Shown one piece after another: positions 27,401 through 37,700 of a stretch of DNA of 64,000 nucleotides. Each line of letters opens with the position of its first letter. Position 1 is the stretch's first letter. The stretch lies in NCBI RefSeq assembly GCF_020991475.1, contig NZ_JAJMPA010000002.1, positions 124,001 through 188,000 of the forward strand, in the 5' to 3' direction. The position numbers and the translations under genes are program-made. The notes beneath the pieces were generated by a model. It was not told the origin of the DNA, searched no databases, and worked only from the letters and a program-made list of their open reading frames with translations. The DNA comes from Pedobacter sp. MC2016-14. Its GTDB lineage: Bacteria > Bacteroidota > Bacteroidia > Sphingobacteriales > Sphingobacteriaceae.

Positions 27401-27633
27401 GTTATACACTTCCAGCTAAGTATTCGTCTAAAATTGGCCTGAGTAGTGTAAGAGTAAACGTGAATGTTCAAAATTTATTCACAATTACCGGATACAGTGG
27501 ATATGATCCGGAAATCGGTATGGTACGCGACCAGTATTCTAATTCAGGTCAAAATGCTTTATTAAACGGTATTGATGTAGGTAGATATCCCTCTCCGAGG
27601 AATGTGATTTTTGGGCTTACTGTTGGATTATAA
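24466..27633 (+). CDS. SusC/RagA TonB-linked outer-membrane transporter, xylan locus
   Basis: The 1055-residue protein has a signal peptide (to about 26, LVAAQ), CarboxypepD_reg-like domain (about 28-105), the classical SusC stretch DEVVVIGYGTQKKSDVTGAI (about 106-125), plug to about 245 (VLKDASATAIYGSQGANGVI) and a beta-barrel ending VIFGLTVGL. It has no STN domain, unlike the other three SusC proteins here. This agrees with control by a hybrid two-component system instead of sigma/FecR. SusD follows after 10 bases. It should import xylo-oligosaccharides made at the surface by the xylanase of this locus. Confidence 0.95.
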   Translation: MKNLKRLLILVGILFLQAIPTLVAAQTVINGVVLDETGKPLPSAVIKLKGGNKSSVTNENGEFRIPVPQNIKTITVTFLGYHDQDVSVNGTKNLTVKMLPNLRKLDEVVVIGYGTQKKSDVTGAIGSVDQETIAKSGVTSIEQVLQGRIAGVQMTTNSGMPGGGTSIQIRGLNSINSTNEPIYVIDGVIIASGTGQYTTNAFAFINPADIESIEVLKDASATAIYGSQGANGVILITTKKGNSGMPRITIDAKYGVQSLQKYLDMTNLREYAQHANDRAIFLGQAINPNFSNPSLLGTGTDWQREIFRPAAMSNFNFSASGGTDVTTYVISGSYLNQEGASAGSGFNRFTFSTGIDSKIKPWAKLAGKLTLSRTDQLASIAEWNIINSAVRQSPSVPVRNLDGTYGGPEDLNDQLSNPLAIAELLDRGNKKLNVLGNVSLDVTPYKWLSLKTEFATNLDNDQGRRFIPTYTLGARVNSLIENQQTQRYSSNWSWRNLATFKYTFNKKHNINAVLGHEMTERYSNSLSGLRYGGSNDLRDLDAGDIINSLPTGSTNYTKFNSVFGRLNYTLNNRYILTSTLRYDGSSNFAEGKRWGLFPSAAFAWRVSQESFMKNITEISNLKLRFGYGKVGNSNIRQFAYAAMLANVPTIWGTGQVVANVPNADVTWESTSSFNLGLDLGLFKNKIDLVVDLYTKRTDDLLLSLNLPAITGTAGVGSASSPWGNVGSMENRGVEVALKTQNLTRKNFSWSSNIVFTANRNRVLQLNAESAIINKTYQLSGSDIIVTRTQPGRSIGEFYAYKTIGRINSAADIYDADGKVKIAIPEGQIIDQTNGIGVGDLIWDDFNQDGVINEKDRQFVGSPLPKFTLGLGNNFTYKNFDFSIFFQGSYGNKVMNFLNLNIDDPNLNFGNLTRRAGVDYARVSLINPSGSATDINNLIVTGGDDSMPRLSRNNINSNNRLSSRFVEDGSYIRLQTLNLGYTLPAKYSSKIGLSSVRVNVNVQNLFTITGYSGYDPEIGMVRDQYSNSGQNALLNGIDVGRYPSPRNVIFGLTVGL

Positions 27634-27643
27634 TAAATAAAAG

Positions 27644-29293
27644 ATGAAAAATATATTAAGGTTTATCTTAGGTGCCTCATTGCTGACTGTACTTTTCGGT
27701 TCATGCAAACAGGACTTTTTGGATGTAAAATCCAATAATCAGTTTACATTAGCTACCTATTACACTTCCTATGATCAGTGTAGAAGGGCTACGGCGCCTC
27801 TATATAACATTGTTTGGTATGAGTTTAGTAGCCAATTTTATTTCTTGGTTGGCGATGGCCGGGGAAATAATTTATTTACCCCTTATACCAGTGGAGAATC
27901 GTATATCAGACTTACAGAAACGGGGGAAACCCCCACATTAATTGGTGCTTTTCAATCGCTGTATGTGGTCATCACCCAAGCAGATTATGTAATCAACAAC
28001 ATAGACAGGGCACTGGAATACAAAGTAACCCAGGGCCAGGTTAATGCCTGTAAAGCAGAAGCTCGTTTTATGCGTGGACTTGCCTATTGGTATATGGGTT
28101 CTGTATGGGGGAATGTCCCTATCGTAGAAGATCCAGAAGCGATAGCCAAAAATTTTAAAGTTAGGGCCAATAACTTTGAAGACGTATTGCAATACTCCAT
28201 TCGTGATTTGGAATATGCCGCACAATGGCTACCCGATACAGACGTTCCTGGTCGATTAACAAAAGCGAGCGCCAATGCTGCTTTAGCAAGACTTTATATT
28301 ACTGCTGCCTGTTATGCAAGAGGAGGTAAATTTAGCAGCCGCTGGACAATAACTGCAGCCAGCTATTATACAATGGCGCGAGACGCTGCCAAAAAAGTTA
28401 TAGAAAACACCAAATACAAATTGATGGATGATTATGAGCAGTTATTTCGTGTACAAAGTAACAACAATACAGAATCTCTCTTCTCTTTACAGTTTGTTCC
28501 CGGTTCTTCCGTTTATGGCACAGGAAACAGGACACAAGACTGGCTTGCCCACAGCACGCTGGTTACGGGTGGCCTAACAGCCTATGGTGGATCTGTCTTT
28601 GCATCTGGAGAATTGATCAAACTGATGCAGGACAGGGTAGAGTTAAAGCGTAGAAAAGCCATCGTGTTTTTACCCGGTGCTATCTATGATTATCTTGGCA
28701 AAGACTCACCTGAAGGAAGGTATGTTGCGTATACCAAGGCAGGTAATGGGTATAGTTACCCCAACATCAAAAAGCATGTTGTAGGTGGATCAAAAGATAC
28801 GGATGGTGCTGCAATCAATGGCAATTCTGGACTGGCAATGCCGATGATCAGACTTGCCGAAGTTTACCTGCTCTATGCAGAAGCGATCCTGGGTTTAAAT
28901 TCATCTACAACAGATTCAGAGGCATTGAAGTATGTTAACCTGGTAAGGGAAAGAGCAATATTAGATCCGGTGCAGGAAGTTACTTTGGCAAACCTTTGGG
29001 ACGAGCGGAGGGTTGAGCTTGCTATGGAGGGCCAGTTTTGGTATGATATGGTTCGCAGGGCCTATTGGGATGAAGCCTGGGTATTAAACTACATGAAAAA
29101 CCAAAACCGGTCACGTTATTATAACTATTTAAACTCAAGCTCTCCAAATACCTTTACCTGGAGAACGGATACGGATGGCAAACAAAGCAATGAGCCTACA
29201 AAAGAACGGTTACTTTTACCATACCCAGCTACTGAACTCGTAATGAATCCCTTACTTCGGGAGCCTTCGGTACCATTTGATTTTGGACAATAG
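27644..29293 (+). CDS. RagB/SusD family lipoprotein, xylan locus
   Basis: The 549-residue lipoprotein has Cys21 (TVLFGSCKQDFLDVKS). It carries the SusD opening (FLDVKSNNQFTLATYYTS), helical repeat segments (CKAEARFMRGLAYWYMG, MPMIRLAEVYLLYAEAILG) and a C-terminus ending TKERLLLPYPATELVMNPLL. At 549 residues it is longer than the other SusD proteins here (473-485). It forms the substrate-binding lid of the adjacent SusC. With the GH10 and GH115 genes downstream the ligand is expected to be (glucurono)xylan oligosaccharide. Confidence 0.94.
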   Translation: MKNILRFILGASLLTVLFGSCKQDFLDVKSNNQFTLATYYTSYDQCRRATAPLYNIVWYEFSSQFYFLVGDGRGNNLFTPYTSGESYIRLTETGETPTLIGAFQSLYVVITQADYVINNIDRALEYKVTQGQVNACKAEARFMRGLAYWYMGSVWGNVPIVEDPEAIAKNFKVRANNFEDVLQYSIRDLEYAAQWLPDTDVPGRLTKASANAALARLYITAACYARGGKFSSRWTITAASYYTMARDAAKKVIENTKYKLMDDYEQLFRVQSNNNTESLFSLQFVPGSSVYGTGNRTQDWLAHSTLVTGGLTAYGGSVFASGELIKLMQDRVELKRRKAIVFLPGAIYDYLGKDSPEGRYVAYTKAGNGYSYPNIKKHVVGGSKDTDGAAINGNSGLAMPMIRLAEVYLLYAEAILGLNSSTTDSEALKYVNLVRERAILDPVQEVTLANLWDERRVELAMEGQFWYDMVRRAYWDEAWVLNYMKNQNRSRYYNYLNSSSPNTFTWRTDTDGKQSNEPTKERLLLPYPATELVMNPLLREPSVPFDFGQ

Positions 29294-29315
29294 CCCTTGA
29301 TAAATAAATGAAATT

Positions 29316-30671
29316 ATGAAAAAGTTACAGCATACAGGAGCAGGATTTTTAGTGCTCGCAGCCATATTCAGCACATTCTTTCTACTTTCCTGCAGGAAAG
29401 AAAAATCTGGTGGGGCAAAAGCAATCACCGTAAACAGGGTATCGCTTCACAATCCAACCACCACAGACTCTACAATTACAAAGGTTAGGGTTGGCGCAAA
29501 CATCAGGTTAGATGGTAGTGGGTTTACATCGCTTCAACAGATCTATATCAATGGAATTAAAGTAGGAGTAAGCCCTACCTATGTTACAGAGACCAATGTG
29601 ATCTTAACGGTGCCTTCGGATCTGCCTTTTGGAAATGATATTTCTGATGTCAATCTGCGAAATACCATTCGCCTGGTTTCCAGAACTGATGACATCACCA
29701 TACCTTTTATCGTTCAGGGCGCTGTGCCAGTGATCTCTGCCGTATCACACTCCCTGCCTAAAGAAGGAGATGTCATCCAGATTTTTGGAACCGGTTTCAG
29801 GGAGATTACAAAATTGACATTTCCAGGTAACATTCAGGTGAGTCCAGACTTATTTCAAATTAACACTGAACGTACCGCAATCACGGTAACTGTACCTGCC
29901 GGCGCAACTACAACGGTGGGGGCGATAAGAATTGATGGGGATAATGGTTCTGCAAATTCACCTGGATATATGAACTTTGCAGACGGTGTATTTGTTAAAC
30001 TTTTTAGTAATGACCCTAATGTTGCCGGAGGTGTAGCAGAATGCAACCAAAGAACTTACAATTTTGGTAGTACCAATCTTATATCGGGGAACCAGACTAC
30101 ATTGCTACCCAGCACAGGTGCAGGGCCTAAAAATCCACAGACTTACAGACAGGTGCCTATAACAAAAACAACTGTAGCGGTGGATTTCTCGGCCGGTTTT
30201 GATTTTCGTACCTGTGCGGCAATTACTGCTGTTCTGGGCTCAACAAATGGGGTAGTTAAAGAAAGTACTGCCATTGCAAATTTGGCCATACAGTTTGATT
30301 ATTACATACCAGTAACCTGGTCTTCAGGATTAATTAGGCTAGAATTGATTAGTGGCAACACACAATGGCGTTATAATTATGCCCCATGGGCAGCCGCTGG
30401 AGGTACAAGAACGCCTATTGACATGAATGGCTGGCAAACGGTTACAGTTCCGTTGAGTGCTTTTTCAGGGATAAATGCAGGAAGTAAATCAATAGGAACA
30501 CTAAAGGAATTATTGGATGTTATGGTTGGAAAAGGAGGAGTGTTCAGGTTCATAAACGGAACCTTTACAAGCTCAGGTGGTGTAGCTTATCCTGCCAATC
30601 CCATTGCAAATTTCCAAATTTCTTTCGGTAATTTCAGAATGGTGCCTTACGGTAAGCCATCTTTAAATTAG
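29316..30671 (+). CDS. Surface glycan-binding lipoprotein with IPT/TIG domains
   Basis: The 451-residue lipoprotein has Cys26 (FFLLSCRKEKS). Two IPT/TIG immunoglobulin-like domains are visible at about 38-125 (GANIRLDGSGFTSLQQIYINGI) and about 130-215 (GDVIQIFGTGFREITKLTFPG). A C-terminal ligand-binding domain of about 230 residues follows, rich in Trp and Tyr (TWSSGLIRLELI, WRYNYAPWAAAG). This is the layout of SGBP-B proteins that follow SusD in glycan loci, where the C-terminal domain binds the polysaccharide. The gene is 22 bases after SusD. Xylan is the inferred ligand. Confidence 0.85.
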   Translation: MKKLQHTGAGFLVLAAIFSTFFLLSCRKEKSGGAKAITVNRVSLHNPTTTDSTITKVRVGANIRLDGSGFTSLQQIYINGIKVGVSPTYVTETNVILTVPSDLPFGNDISDVNLRNTIRLVSRTDDITIPFIVQGAVPVISAVSHSLPKEGDVIQIFGTGFREITKLTFPGNIQVSPDLFQINTERTAITVTVPAGATTTVGAIRIDGDNGSANSPGYMNFADGVFVKLFSNDPNVAGGVAECNQRTYNFGSTNLISGNQTTLLPSTGAGPKNPQTYRQVPITKTTVAVDFSAGFDFRTCAAITAVLGSTNGVVKESTAIANLAIQFDYYIPVTWSSGLIRLELISGNTQWRYNYAPWAAAGGTRTPIDMNGWQTVTVPLSAFSGINAGSKSIGTLKELLDVMVGKGGVFRFINGTFTSSGGVAYPANPIANFQISFGNFRMVPYGKPSLN

Positions 30672-30696
30672 AAATAATACAATGGTTAGTTTAGCT

Positions 30697-30722
30697 GAGG
30701 GAGCGGAGTAATCCGCTTTCTC
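30697..30722 (+). other. Intercistronic hairpin between SGBP and xylanase genes
   Basis: An 11-pair stem (30697-30707 with 30712-30722, two G-T pairs; core AGCGGA/TCCGCT) with loop GTAA. There is no T run after it. It is a probable message-stabilising or processing element separating surface-binding from enzyme genes. Confidence 0.45.
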
Positions 30723-30736
30723 TAAATAAAATTGAT

Positions 30737-31834
30737 ATGACAGCAAAAATACATTACGCAATTTTCTTCTGCATTTTCTTTGCATTAGTTTACGGTTGCA
30801 AGGCACAAAGTACCTCTATACAAGATGGTAAAAAAGGCCTTAAAGATTATTACAGGAAGTACTTCCCTATTGGTGTTGCTGTAAATCCACAGACCTTAAG
30901 TGATCCGGATGAAAGGGCTTTGATTTTTAAAGAGTTTAATAGTATAACTCCAGAAAATGCAATGAAAATGGGGCCTATACATCCCAAGGAGCAAACCTAC
31001 AATTGGCGTGATGCAGATTCAATCGTAAATTTTGCTGTCCGCAATAAATTAAGGGTAAGAGGCCATACACTACTTTGGCATGAGCAAACTCCGGATTGGA
31101 TTTTTAAAGATAAGGAGGGCAGGGAAGTAAGCAGAGAAGTTTTACTCCAGCGTTTAAAAGAGCATATTTATACAGTTGTAGGTCGGTATAAAGGAAAAAT
31201 ATATGCATGGGATGTAGTCAATGAAGTTATTGATGATAACCCAAACAACTTTCTTAGAAAATCAAAGTGGTTAGACATCATAGGAGAAGATTTTATTGCA
31301 AAAGCATTTCAATATGCGCATGAGGCTGATCCTAATGCATTGCTTTTTTACAACGATTACAATACGGAAAGGCCTTCAAAAAGAGATAAAATTTTTAAGC
31401 TGTTGAAACAACTTTTAGAAGCCAAGGTACCGATTAACGGGATAGGGCTACAGTCGCACTGGTCTATCTTTGAGCCTAGTGAAAAAGATTTGAGGGCATC
31501 TATAGAGGCGTATGCCTCATTGGGCTTGCAGTTGCATTTTACTGAGGTGGACATGTCTGTATATCCCTGGGAAAAAGATAAGCGAAAAAAACGCGATGGG
31601 GAAACGGACGCCCTGAGTGCGGAGCAGGAAAGTAAGCAAGCCATGCAGTATGCAATGGCATTCAGACTATTTAGGGAGTACCGTAAAAGCATTACAAGTG
31701 TAACCTTTTGGAATGTTTCTGATAGGTATACCTGGCTTGATCTCTATCCCGTAGAAGGGCGAAAAAACTATCCATTGCTCTTTGATAAAGATTTAAAAAG
31801 AAAAAAAGTGTATAACGAAGTCGTAAATTTTTAG
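30737..31834 (+). CDS. GH10 endo-1,4-beta-xylanase, lipoprotein
   Basis: The 365-residue protein has a lipoprotein-like signal (FFALVYGC, Cys21) and one GH10 catalytic domain (about 35-362). Family motifs are complete: FNSITPENAMKMG (67-79), RGHTLLWHEQTPDW (108-121), WDVVNEVIDD with acid/base Glu163, and HFTEVDMSV with nucleophile Glu270. Trp residues near the end (VTFWNVSDRYTWLD) line the active site. It cuts internal beta-1,4 bonds of xylan and tolerates substituted chains. Lipid attachment suggests an outer-membrane location. The GH115 gene follows after 8 bases. Confidence 0.95.
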   Translation: MTAKIHYAIFFCIFFALVYGCKAQSTSIQDGKKGLKDYYRKYFPIGVAVNPQTLSDPDERALIFKEFNSITPENAMKMGPIHPKEQTYNWRDADSIVNFAVRNKLRVRGHTLLWHEQTPDWIFKDKEGREVSREVLLQRLKEHIYTVVGRYKGKIYAWDVVNEVIDDNPNNFLRKSKWLDIIGEDFIAKAFQYAHEADPNALLFYNDYNTERPSKRDKIFKLLKQLLEAKVPINGIGLQSHWSIFEPSEKDLRASIEAYASLGLQLHFTEVDMSVYPWEKDKRKKRDGETDALSAEQESKQAMQYAMAFRLFREYRKSITSVTFWNVSDRYTWLDLYPVEGRKNYPLLFDKDLKRKKVYNEVVNF

Positions 31835-31842
31835 AAGTAATT

Positions 31843-34713
31843 ATGCTGCGGATATTTTTTAGAGGGCTTGCCGTTTCTATTTTCACCCTATCGTTAACAC
31901 TTGGCGTAGCTTATGCTGGTGAAGATGAGGTGTATGTTTCCAATAAAAGGACAAATAATAGTTTTTGTTTAACTTCCACTGGTAAAGTGGCCGATATTGT
32001 ATTTAATGCTAAAGACGACATAGGAGTGATACGGGCGATAAGGAACCTTCAGTCAGATTTAGAAATGGTAAGTGGCCTGAAGCCTAAGACTTTTGAAAGT
32101 GGCGTTATGCCGCAAGTTAAGGAAATCCTGCTGGTTGGAACTGTGGGGAGAAATGTATTGATAGATAAACTAATTGCTGAGCATAAGCTTGATGTCTCTG
32201 CTGTAAAGGATAAATGGGAGGCCTCTATAACGCAGGTTGTGCTGAACCCTATGCCTGGCGTAGATAAAGCATTGGTCATAGCCGGCAGCGATAAAAGGGG
32301 TACCATTTTTGGTATCTATGATTTATCTGAGCAAATAGGGGTAAGTCCATGGTATTGGTGGGCAGATGTTGCCGTAAAACCCCAATCCGAACTTTACGTA
32401 CGTCTGGGATCATTTAAAAGGTTACCCGGCGTAAAATACAGGGGCATATTTATCAATGACGAGGCACCCGCGCTATCAAGGTGGTCAAAAAAGACGTTTG
32501 GAGGCTTTAATGCGAAGTTTTATGAGAAAGTGTTTGAATTGATCCTTCGCTTAAAGGGAAATTATTTCTGGCCGGCGATGTGGGGAAGTGCGTTTTATGT
32601 GGATGACCCTAAAAATCCGGAACTCGCCAATGAGATGGGTGTAATTATAGGAACTTCCCATCATGAACCCCTAAGCAGGGCTCAAGCGGAATGGAAGAAA
32701 TACGGCGGTGGGGCATGGGATTACAGCACCAATAAGAATCAACTTTACAATTTTTGGTCTGAAGCAATAGAAAAGAATAGTAAATATGAAAATATCTTAA
32801 CCATTGGCATGCGCGGTGATGGAGATGAACCAATGAGTGAAAGCAGCAATGTTGCACTATTGGAGCAAATTGTTAAAGACCAGCGTAAAATTATTCAGGA
32901 TAAAACTGGAAAACCAGCGGAAAAAACACCTCAGGTTTGGGCATTATATAAGGAGGTGCAAGATTACTACGACAAGGGGATGCGGGTTCCAGACGATGTG
33001 ACTTTACTTTTGTGCGATGATAATTGGGGTAATATACGACGCTTACCGGCTTTAAATGAAAAGAAAAGGGCAGGTGGTTATGGAATTTATTATCATTTCG
33101 ATTATGTTGGCGGGCCCCGGAATTACAAATGGCTAAATACAAATCCAATTACTAAAGTTTGGGAACAAATGAACCTGGCTAAGGAATATGGTGCAGATCG
33201 TTTATGGATCGTAAACGTAGGTGACATTAAGCCTATGGAGTTTCCAACTCAGTTTTTCCTGGACATGGCCTGGAATCCGGGGAGATTTAATGCTTCCAAC
33301 CTTCAACAATATACAATAGATTGGGCAAAAAAACAGTTCGGAGCTCAACATGCTGAAGTAATTGCCGATATCATTACGAAGTATACCAAATACAATGGAA
33401 GGGTAAAACCAGAATTGTTAGATGAATTTACTTATAATATAGCCAGTTATAATGAATTTGAAACAGTAGTAAAGGATTACAAAATACTTTCAGAACAAGC
33501 CCGAAAAGTACAGGAGGAATTACCTTTAGCGGACCGAAATGCATTTTTTCAGCTGGTTATGCATCCTGTAGAAGCCTGTGCTAATTTATATGATTTGTAT
33601 TACTGTGTAGCGAGGAATAAGTTGTATGCATCTCAAGGAAGAGCAGCTGCAAACGATATGGCGCAAAGGGCAGAGGAACTTTTTGCCAAAGACCAGCAAA
33701 TAAGTGATTTTTATAATTATAAAGTTTCTGAGGGTAAGTGGCAGCATATGATGGATCAGGTTCACATAGGATATACTGGATGGCAGGAGCCGAAAACCAA
33801 CAAATTACCACTGCTGGAAAGAATTACTGTTCCAGAAGAAGGTAACCTTGGGGTTGCAATAGAAGGCTCGCAACGTTGGTGGCCCAACTCAAAACTGGAG
33901 GCTAAACTTCCTCAGTTTACACCGGTTTATAAAGCGCAACACTTTATTGAGCTCTTCAACAAAGGCATAAAGCCCCTGTATTATAAAATCAGTGCTGCAG
34001 AAAGTTTTGTTGTTTTAAGCTCAAACGACGGTCAACTGCTCAATCAGGAACGGATCCAGGTTGGCATTGATTGGGAAAAGGCCCCAAAAGGAACAATGAA
34101 AATTCCCATAACGATAGCTGCTGCTGGAAAGCAAGTAGTAGTTTATGCAGAGGTTTTCAATCCTTCTGTGCAAAATAGCAATGAAATGCAGGGTTTATTT
34201 GTGGAGCAAAATGGTTATATCTCTTTAGATCCTTCAAAATATAGCCGTTCAATTCCTAAAAATGGCGACGAATGGAAAGTGTTGCCTAACCATGGCAAAA
34301 CCAACTCCGCAATTTCAGTTATACCGGTTACAGCTAAGCGCAAGGACCCTCAGTCATCTACTTCAGTGGAGTATGATTTGTATTTATTTAAGGCCGGTGT
34401 TCACAAAATTAGCACTTATGTATCGCCTACACTTGATTTTAAGGGTGGTGCAGAATTAAAATTCGCCATTTCTATAGATAATGAGATGCCAAAAACAATC
34501 AGTCTGCACAATAACTTAGGAGGGTCATGGGAAGATAATGTGGCCAAAAATATAAAAGTGCTGAGCACATCGGTGTCAATTTCTAAGCCTGGCAAGCATG
34601 TTTTAAAAATTTGGATGGTAGATCCAGCAGTTGTGATTCAAAAAATTGTTCTGGATACAGGTGGTATGCAAGCCTCTTACCTTGGCCCACCAGAGCGTCC
34701 GGCGGTTAAATAG
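31843..34713 (+). CDS. GH115 alpha-(4-O-methyl)-glucuronidase
   Basis: The 956-residue protein has a signal peptide to about residue 25 (LGVAYAGED). GH115 motifs occur in order: GTIFGIYDLSEQIGVSPWYW (about 153), KYRGIFINDEAPALSRW (198-214), RLKGNYFWPAMWGSAF (236-251), GTSHHEPLSRAQAEW (270-284) and IGMRGDGDEPM (321-331). The C-terminal third is the beta-rich GH115 appendage (ending about 950). The enzyme removes glucuronic or 4-O-methylglucuronic acid side chains, including those on internal xylose units of the polymer. It works with the GH10 xylanase encoded directly upstream. Confidence 0.93.
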   Translation: MLRIFFRGLAVSIFTLSLTLGVAYAGEDEVYVSNKRTNNSFCLTSTGKVADIVFNAKDDIGVIRAIRNLQSDLEMVSGLKPKTFESGVMPQVKEILLVGTVGRNVLIDKLIAEHKLDVSAVKDKWEASITQVVLNPMPGVDKALVIAGSDKRGTIFGIYDLSEQIGVSPWYWWADVAVKPQSELYVRLGSFKRLPGVKYRGIFINDEAPALSRWSKKTFGGFNAKFYEKVFELILRLKGNYFWPAMWGSAFYVDDPKNPELANEMGVIIGTSHHEPLSRAQAEWKKYGGGAWDYSTNKNQLYNFWSEAIEKNSKYENILTIGMRGDGDEPMSESSNVALLEQIVKDQRKIIQDKTGKPAEKTPQVWALYKEVQDYYDKGMRVPDDVTLLLCDDNWGNIRRLPALNEKKRAGGYGIYYHFDYVGGPRNYKWLNTNPITKVWEQMNLAKEYGADRLWIVNVGDIKPMEFPTQFFLDMAWNPGRFNASNLQQYTIDWAKKQFGAQHAEVIADIITKYTKYNGRVKPELLDEFTYNIASYNEFETVVKDYKILSEQARKVQEELPLADRNAFFQLVMHPVEACANLYDLYYCVARNKLYASQGRAAANDMAQRAEELFAKDQQISDFYNYKVSEGKWQHMMDQVHIGYTGWQEPKTNKLPLLERITVPEEGNLGVAIEGSQRWWPNSKLEAKLPQFTPVYKAQHFIELFNKGIKPLYYKISAAESFVVLSSNDGQLLNQERIQVGIDWEKAPKGTMKIPITIAAAGKQVVVYAEVFNPSVQNSNEMQGLFVEQNGYISLDPSKYSRSIPKNGDEWKVLPNHGKTNSAISVIPVTAKRKDPQSSTSVEYDLYLFKAGVHKISTYVSPTLDFKGGAELKFAISIDNEMPKTISLHNNLGGSWEDNVAKNIKVLSTSVSISKPGKHVLKIWMVDPAVVIQKIVLDTGGMQASYLGPPERPAVK

Positions 34714-34793
34714 ACAATGAATTTGCTTTAGGGGATTCATAATGTAGTAATACAATGATTATATTAGTAGGTGTTTATGTTTTCTTTAGTTAA

Positions 34794-37700
34794 ATGGGTT
34801 TAAAAAAAACTGTGTTTAAGTGTGTGATCTTATGGCTTGGCTTCGTTGCGCAAACACAGTTTACCTATGCACAAAAGAATGTCAATTTTACCTGGTTACA
34901 AACCAAGGATGGCTTATCTTCTAACAATGTAAACGCAATACTAAAGGATAAGAGCGGACTCATGTGGTTCGCTACACAGGATGGCCTAAATAAATATGAC
35001 GGCAGGACATTTAAAGTTTACCGTCATCGTGCAAATGATTCTACAAGTTTGTATGCTAATGATATTACCGCGCTTCATGAAGATAAATCAGGCAATTTAT
35101 GGATTGGCACCAATGGCGGTTACCTCAGTCTTTATGACAGAAATAAAGATGCATTCATTAGCCTTGTTCTTGTCAATAGAAATAGTTCGGTAAGTTCGTT
35201 GTGTAGCGACTACCACGGAAAGGTGTGGGTAGCTACTTTTGGTGGACTTTATCTTGTAGATCCAGGAACACGCAAAGTTACCACACCTAAATTTCTTGAG
35301 CAGCAGAACTCTTTATTGTCCAATAAAACAGTGATCAGGGTTTTTGAAGACAGTCAAAAGCGCATGTGGTTGGGTACAAAGGATGGATTGTTTGTATTGG
35401 ATCAAAAAAAAGGGGCATTAACAAAGTTTTCCCATGCCGAAAACGATCCTCAAAGTTTAATCGGTAATGAAATAAAATCAATTGCCGAAGACGGAGCCCG
35501 TATGATATGGGTAGGGACATCTCGTGGCTTGAGCCGGTTAAATGCCGACAATGAAACATTTAAAAATTATTTCCACGCTTCCGATGAACATTCGATAACG
35601 AGCAATATCATTTATTCAATTGCGCCTGTAGGCAAAGCCGAATTGTGGCTTGGAACGGAAGAGGGATTAAACGTATTTAATATCCAAACGGGAAAATCAA
35701 GGCATTTTATCCCAGATCTTCGAAATTCACATAGTTTATCAAATAAATCGGTAAGGGCAATTACGGTAGACCGTCAGGGGATCTACTGGCTTGGACTGTA
35801 TCAGGGTGGAATAAATAAATACGATAGTAACTTAAGTCTTTTTAATGTTAAGCAACCGCTTCCTTTTGACAATTATGGACTTAGAGGTTCTGTTGTGACT
35901 TCTTTTGCTGAAGATGGCAAGGGCGATGTTTATGTAGGAACGGATGGCGGCGGTTTAAATAGGTACAAGCCTAAAGAGGATCTTTTCCATCATTTTGACC
36001 TGAAATCTCCAGAACAGAGTGGGAATAAAAAATTATCTGTTTTAAGTTTAGAAATGGATCATAACCAGCAGTTGTGGATTGGTTGTTTTGGGGAGGGCCT
36101 TTTTAAATTTCAGCCCTCTAACAACACCTATAGCGTTTTTACAAAAGCCAATACCCGGGGAGGTTTATTGAGCAATGAAATTTTTTGCCTGCATGAAGAT
36201 AGAAAAGGAAACCTCTGGATCGGTACAAATGGCGAAGGGGTAAATATTTACCAGCCAGAGATCAACAAATTTAGTGAATTGTCAAAGAATGCTAAAGATT
36301 CAACCTTTCCCCGGCTGCCGCTAAATGGGTACATCAGGGCTATAGAAGAAGACAAACAGGGCAATTTATGGATTGGGTCGCACGGAACTGGTATTGCCAT
36401 TTATAACCCTCAACTACATTCTGTTAAGGTCCTGAACAAAAATAACAGCAAGTTGAGCAGTAACGTGATTTTATCATTGTATTGCGACAGCCAGGGTAAC
36501 ATCTGGGTAGGAACTTTGGGTGCCGGGTTAAATAAAATTGAGGGCGGAACGGGTCGAATTCTAGCTTTTTCTGAAAATAATGGCCTTGCAAATTCAACAG
36601 TTCATGCCATTCTGGAAGATGCAAATGGCTTGATATGGATCAGTACCAATGCCGGTTTAAGCAGTTTAAATGTGCAGACAAAAAAGTTTAAAAATTACGG
36701 AACTTATAACGGTTTAGTTAACAGTACATTTACTATGGGAGCGGCCTTAAAGACCGCGGTTGGAACTATGTATTTTGGCAGTTTGGAAGGGTTTAATTTT
36801 TTCAATAAGGAAGACATTAAAACAAATAAAAACATTCCACCGGTCATATTTACTGATTTAAAAGTGTCAAACAAATCCATCCTGCCCGAGATTGGAGGGA
36901 TTATAGAGAAACACATCTCAGTTGCAGAGCAAGTTAACCTGGATTACAAGCAGAATTTCTCGGTCAGTTATATCGCGATGAACTATACCGTTTCACAGCA
37001 AAATCAATATGCCTATCTGCTGGAAGGCTTTGAAAAAGACTGGAATTTTGTTGGCACAGGGAAAACGGCTGCATATACAAATTTAAGTCCGGGGGAGTAT
37101 GTTCTCAGGGTGAAGGCTAGTAATAACGATGGCGTATGGAACCAGAAAGGGACTGAGGTGAAAATTATAGTGCATCCTCCTTTTTGGATGACGATTTATG
37201 CGTATGTATTTTATGCCGCTACAGCGATTGGTTTTTTACTATACCTTAGACATCGAGGGGTAACAAAACTTAAGAATGACTTTCTGCGGGAAAAGGAAAG
37301 TATGGAGGCCAAACAATTAGTCTTAGCGGAGCGTAAAGAGGCGGAGAAAAACAGGGAACTTGATCAGTTAAAGATTAAGTTTCTTACCAACCTAAGCCAC
37401 GAATTTAGAACACCCATATCTCTGGTTCTTGCCCCCATAGAGGACTTGTTAAAAAAGGAGCTCAGCCATGAAGCTTTGGGAAAACTAACCATGGTGAAGA
37501 GAAATGCCCGAAGGTTATTGAATCTGGTAAACCAGTTGCTGGATTTCAGGAAAATGGAAGAGCACGAGCTGCAGCTGTGTCCCGAAGATGGTGACCTGAT
37601 TCTTTTCCTGAGAGAGATCACTGAATCATTTAATGATTTGGCCGCTAGAAAAAACATCAGGTTGTTTTTTAAAACAGATGTTAAGGTCTTTTACACGCGT

